DNA of 8,514 nucleotides from Chloroflexota bacterium (GTDB taxonomy: Bacteria > Chloroflexota > Anaerolineae > Caldilineales > Caldilineaceae). Below, piece after piece: positions 6,235 through 8,514 of the stretch. The notes below the pieces were generated by a model. The model worked only from the letters and a program-made list of their open reading frames with translations, was not told where the DNA came from and made no database searches. Numbering within the stretch: the stretch's first letter is position 1; every line of letters starts with the position of its first letter. Location of the stretch: contig JACQGT010000510.1 in NCBI GenBank assembly GCA_016199425.1, positions 1 to 8,514 on the forward strand, in the 5' to 3' direction. A program made the translations under genes and the position numbers.

Positions 6235-7821
6235 GTGTACACTTCCTACTACTCCCCCACCACCCTAGCCGAAGCCCTCGCCCTGAAAGCGGACCTGCGC
6301 GACCGCGCCCGCATCATCGCCGGCGGCACGGACCTGCTCCTGGAGATGGAACGGGGCGCGCGCCGCGCACCGGACGGCGGCGCACCGGCTCTGATCGACC
6401 TGACCCGTATCCCTGGTCTGGCCGAGATTCGGGAAGAGGACGGGCGTATCCAACTGGGGCCGCTGGTGACACACAACCAGTGCGCGGCCAGCCTGCTGAT
6501 CGTCCAGAAGGCCTTCCCTCTGGCCCGGGCCTGCTGGGAAGTGGGCGCGCCCCAGATTCGCAACCGGGCCACTGTGGCCGGGAACGTCATCACTGCCAGC
6601 CCGGCCAACGATTCGATTGTGCCCCTCCTGGCCCTGGACGCCGCCGTGACGCTCACCAGCGCAGAGCGGGGGGCGCGCACTCTCCCCCTGGCTGATTTTA
6701 TGACCGCCTTCCGCCGCGTGGATATGGCCGACGACGAAATTCTCACCGGCATCTCCCTGCGCGCCCTGGCCGAAAACGAGCGGGGTTCGTTTATCAAATT
6801 GGGTCTGCGCCGTGCGCAGGCTATCAGCGTCGTCAGCGTAGCAGTTGTTCTCACCCTCACCCCCGGCCCCTCTCCCTCTGAGGGAGAGGGGAGCGTCGCT
6901 CTCGCCCCCAGTGTGGGGGAGGGTCGGTGTGGGGGTTCTGCCCCCTTCCCCACAGTGGGGGAGGGTCGGGATGGGGGTTCTGCTCCCTCCCCCGTTTTGG
7001 GGGAGGGTTGGGGTGGGGGTCTGGCTGCCGCTTCTATCGCTTTGGGCGCGGTGACGCCGGTAGTCACCCGCGCCGAAGCAGCCGAAGCATTCCTAATCGG
7101 GAAAATGCTGACCGACGACGTTATCGCCGAAGCCGCCCGGCTGGCAGTGACCGCGGCCAGCCCCATCGATGACATCCGCGCCAGCGCAGACTACCGCCGG
7201 GCAATGGTGGAAACCCTCACAGCCCGCCTGCTGCGTCAGTTACGGGATGGCCGTGAGCGGGACGGTTGGTCTGACAAGCCGGTAACACTCTGGGGCGGCA
7301 CGGGTGGCAAGTGGCCGGTGGGGGCGGGACGGCAGACAGCGGACGGTGGACGACGGACCGCAAAATACGCAATCGTCAACGGGAAATCGGTCGAATTGCC
7401 CGGTCAGATGACCCTCCTCGATTCCCTGCGCGCCGCCGGTTATGTGGGGGTGAAGGAGGGCTGTGCGGAGGGGGAGTGCGGCGCGTGTACCGTCTTCCTG
7501 GATGGGATGGCGGTGATGGCCTGTCTGGTCCCAGCGGAGCGGGCCGCGGGCAGTGTCGTCGTTACCGTTGAAGGGCTGAGCGAAGGGGAGCAATTGCACC
7601 CGATCCAGGCCGCATTGGCACGCAGCGGCGGCGTGCAGTGCGGCTATTGCACCCCCGGCTTTGTGATGAGCGGGGCCAAGCTGTTGGAAGAACGACCCCA
7701 CCCCAGCCGGGACGAGGCCGCCCAGGCGCTGACGGGCAATCTCTGCCGTTGCACAGGCTATCGCAAGATTCTGGACGCGCTGGTGGCGGCTGGCGCAGGC
7801 CATACAACCGAAGTAGAGTAG
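6235..7821 (+). CDS. Fused molybdenum hydroxylase FAD subunit and [2Fe-2S] subunit with a repeat-encoded insert
   Basis: 528-residue fusion. Residues 1-345 are a CoxM-like FAD subunit: IIAGGTDLLLEM (27-38), PQIRNRATVAGNVITASPAND (about 111-131), and the C-terminal domain VVSVAVVL...AAASIALGAVTPV ending near SPIDDIRASADYRRAMV. Residues 378-522 are a CoxS-like ferredoxin/[2Fe-2S] subunit with all eight cluster cysteines: C410, C415, C418, C430 and C469, C472, C504, C506. Together they would carry electrons from a molybdopterin subunit to FAD; no such subunit is in the window. FAD first and iron-sulfur second is the reverse of eukaryotic xanthine dehydrogenase. Residues about 207-262 are an in-frame repeat-encoded insert and 365-376 a repeat-encoded linker. 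The GTG start fits the family N-terminus but has no clear ribosome site: AGAGGAGA (6184-6191 area) is some 45 bases upstream. Confidence 0.88.
   Translation: MYTSYYSPTTLAEALALKADLRDRARIIAGGTDLLLEMERGARRAPDGGAPALIDLTRIPGLAEIREEDGRIQLGPLVTHNQCAASLLIVQKAFPLARACWEVGAPQIRNRATVAGNVITASPANDSIVPLLALDAAVTLTSAERGARTLPLADFMTAFRRVDMADDEILTGISLRALAENERGSFIKLGLRRAQAISVVSVAVVLTLTPGPSPSEGEGSVALAPSVGEGRCGGSAPFPTVGEGRDGGSAPSPVLGEGWGGGLAAASIALGAVTPVVTRAEAAEAFLIGKMLTDDVIAEAARLAVTAASPIDDIRASADYRRAMVETLTARLLRQLRDGRERDGWSDKPVTLWGGTGGKWPVGAGRQTADGGRRTAKYAIVNGKSVELPGQMTLLDSLRAAGYVGVKEGCAEGECGACTVFLDGMAVMACLVPAERAAGSVVVTVEGLSEGEQLHPIQAALARSGGVQCGYCTPGFVMSGAKLLEERPHPSRDEAAQALTGNLCRCTGYRKILDALVAAGAGHTTEVE
6849..7023. 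repeat. Palindromic and tandem G/C-rich repeat block inserted in the coding sequence
   Basis: The block begins with an 11-bp hairpin: CCCCTCTCCCT (6867-6877), loop CTG, and its exact complement (6881-6891). Three tandem units follow: 6904-6939 (36 bases), 6940-6981 (42) and 6982-7023 (42). Each has its own stem: CCCCCA-GTG-TGGGGG, CCCCAC-A-GTGGGG and CCCTCCCCC-GTTTT-GGGGGAGGG. Encoded peptides share A-P-x-P-x-x-G-E-G-x-x-G-G-S; the first hairpin also gives P-x-P-x-x-G-E-G. Flanks read as uninterrupted FAD-subunit C-terminal domain. Sequences of this kind look like dispersed intergenic palindromic repeats of bacterial genomes (recalled, not searched). Confidence 0.85.
7327..7361. repeat. Period-7 nucleotide repeat encoding the inter-domain linker
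   Basis: Five consecutive 7-base units: GGACGGC, AGACAGC, GGACGGT, GGACGAC, GGACCGC. They encode the Gly/Arg/Thr-rich stretch GRQTADGGRRTA (365-376) between the FAD and [2Fe-2S] parts. Because 35 is not a multiple of three, the neighbouring bases must have restored the frame. Confidence 0.65.
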
Positions 7822-7861
7822 GGGCGACGGGAAAGGGCTATGGCACACGAAAAGCTGATGA

Positions 7862-7936
7862 ATGCCCATCAAACCCATGCGGGTGCTGGGGATGCTGATC
7901 GAAGAGGGGTTGGAGCGTTTGGGTTTGCGTGAGTGA
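7862..7936 (+). pseudogene. 24-codon open frame, possible gene remnant
   Basis: Between the fusion gene and the acetyltransferase, an ATG at 7862 opens MPIKPMRVLGMLIEEGLERLGLRE before TGA at 7934-7936. The amphipathic, protein-like composition (unlike the overlapping frame from ATG 7840) suggests either the end of a lost gene or a tiny peptide. No strong ribosome site is present and I do not recognise a family. Confidence 0.2.
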
Positions 7937-7942
7937 GGAAAA

Positions 7943-8446
7943 ATGTCGCTGTCAATTCGTCCTTTGAACCCAATCGACTGGCCTGCCGTGCGCCGCATCT
8001 ACGCCGAGGGCATCGCCACAGGCAATGCCACCTTTGAGCAGAGCGCGCCAGAATGGGACGAATGGGACGCGGGCAAACTGACGGCTCCCCGGCTGGCGGC
8101 GGAAGTGGACAGCGCTGTGGCGGGCTGGGCCGCGCTCAGCCCCACGTCCAAACGCCACGTCTACCGGGGCGTGGCTGAGGTGAGTGTCTACGTGGCCGCG
8201 TCTGTCCGGGGGCAGGGCGTGGGCCGGGCGCTGCTGGCCGAACTGGTGGAACAGTCGGAGGTCGCGGGCATCTGGACATTGCAGGCGGGCATCTTCCCGG
8301 AAAACGCCGCCAGTATCCGCCTGCACGAGCGTCGTGGCTTTCGCATTGTGGGCCGCCGGGAGAAGATCGGCCAAATGGGCGGCGTCTGGCGGGACGTGCT
8401 ATTGATGGAACGGCGGAGTAGGATAGTTGATTGGTTGAGTAGTTGA
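7943..8446 (+). CDS. GNAT-family N-acetyltransferase (phosphinothricin acetyltransferase type)
   Basis: 167 residues. Transfers acetyl from acetyl-CoA to an amine; relatives act on phosphinothricin, methionine sulfoximine/sulfone or related amino acid analogues. The order of elements is full: N-terminal SIRPLNPIDWPAVRRIYAEG, then TGNATFEQ (26-33), VAEVSVYVAASVRGQGVGRALL (77-98) with the acetyl-CoA loop R89-G-Q-G92-V-G94, IWTLQAGIFPENAASIRLHE (110-129), GFRIVGRREKIGQMGGVWRDV and LLMERRS. Family members usually end near this last motif; the extra IVDWLSS and the stop codon come from the repeat at 8424-8494. GAGG (7935-7938) is the ribosome site for ATG 7943. The gene is probably an independent unit or read through from the fusion gene. 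The exact substrate is not decidable. Confidence 0.88.
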   Translation: MSLSIRPLNPIDWPAVRRIYAEGIATGNATFEQSAPEWDEWDAGKLTAPRLAAEVDSAVAGWAALSPTSKRHVYRGVAEVSVYVAASVRGQGVGRALLAELVEQSEVAGIWTLQAGIFPENAASIRLHERRGFRIVGRREKIGQMGGVWRDVLLMERRSRIVDWLSS

Positions 8447-8494
8447 TTGGTTGAATTGGCGGTAACCCAATCAACCAATCAACCAAGTAACTAT
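8424..8494. repeat. Direct and inverted repeat forming a long hairpin at the acetyltransferase 3' end
   Basis: TAGTTGATTGGTTGA occurs twice (8424-8438 and 8440-8454). The second copy pairs with the right arm: GTTGATTGGTTGA (8442-8454) against TCAACCAATCAAC (8471-8483), extended by TTGG/CCAA with one bulged A, around a 7-base loop (8460-8466). The acetyltransferase stop (8444-8446) lies in the left arm. No T-run follows, so it is probably a dispersed repeat that may also act as a transcript end. The last 20 bases of the window show nothing further. Confidence 0.75.
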
Positions 8495-8514
8495 ACAGGA
8501 CTAGCGCCGGTTGA

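Noticed and set aside
6849..7023. CRISPR array
   Set aside because: Units are adjacent with no unique spacers, are of unequal length and are read through as protein.
6249..7175. Minus-strand open frame of 308 codons
   Set aside because: Antisense to the FAD domain; its length comes from the stop-poor G/C repeat block and it is Arg/Ser/Ala-rich with no domain.
7840..7932. 30-codon frame from ATG 7840
   Set aside because: Ribosome site spacing is too short and the His/Gly/Ala-rich product looks like chance; the overlapping frame at 7862 is more protein-like.
8424..8494. Rho-independent terminator
   Set aside because: The stem is strong but AT-rich and is not followed by a T-run; the internal direct repeat fits a dispersed repeat better.

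Overview
The window is GC-rich, densely coded bacterial DNA with short intergenic gaps and standard Shine-Dalgarno sites. The gene mix (luciferase-like oxidoreductase plus a prokaryotic translin homologue, CoxM/CoxS-type hydroxylase subunits, a GH3 enzyme of the FPGGG-PQ-GEDPHF type) and the abundance of small palindromic and heptanucleotide repeats suggest a Chloroflexota member (Anaerolineae/Caldilineae-like). That assignment is inference from gene style, not from a marker gene.

Layout. (1) 1-353, minus strand: N-terminal part of a molybdenum-hydroxylase FAD subunit, running off the left edge, with a TTG start set by a strong Shine-Dalgarno. (2) 354-758: a 405-base divergent control region with an operator-like inverted repeat near the FAD gene, and a 31-base perfect palindrome, an extended -10 and a 15-base perfect palindrome in front of the next operon. 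(3) 759-3031, plus: a tight three-gene operon (gaps of 3 and 2 bases) for a flavin/F420-type oxidoreductase, a translin-family protein and a P-loop kinase-like protein whose Walker A lysine is Asn. (4) 3104-4906, minus: a cytoplasmic GH3 glycoside hydrolase, divergent from (5) 4993-5994, plus: a Gfo/Idh/MocA sugar-type dehydrogenase. Their promoters seem to overlap in an 86-base gap, suggesting co-regulated carbohydrate use. (6) 6235-7821, plus: one protein joining a CoxM-like FAD subunit to a CoxS-like [2Fe-2S] subunit. (7) 7943-8446, plus: a GNAT acetyltransferase of the phosphinothricin acetyltransferase type, followed by an inverted repeat.

The most unusual feature is repeat DNA that has become protein. 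The FAD-[2Fe-2S] fusion has about 56 residues encoded by palindromic, tandem G/C-rich repeats, placed in frame at a predicted beta-turn of the FAD subunit's C-terminal domain. Its inter-domain linker is made of a period-7 nucleotide repeat. The acetyltransferase ends inside a third repeat, which supplies its last residues and stop codon. This resembles the in-frame palindromic elements known from Rickettsia, but with different sequences. No molybdopterin (CoxL-type) subunit lies in the window, so both hydroxylase fragments depend on a partner encoded elsewhere.

I saw no tRNA, rRNA, CRISPR array, transposase or phage gene.
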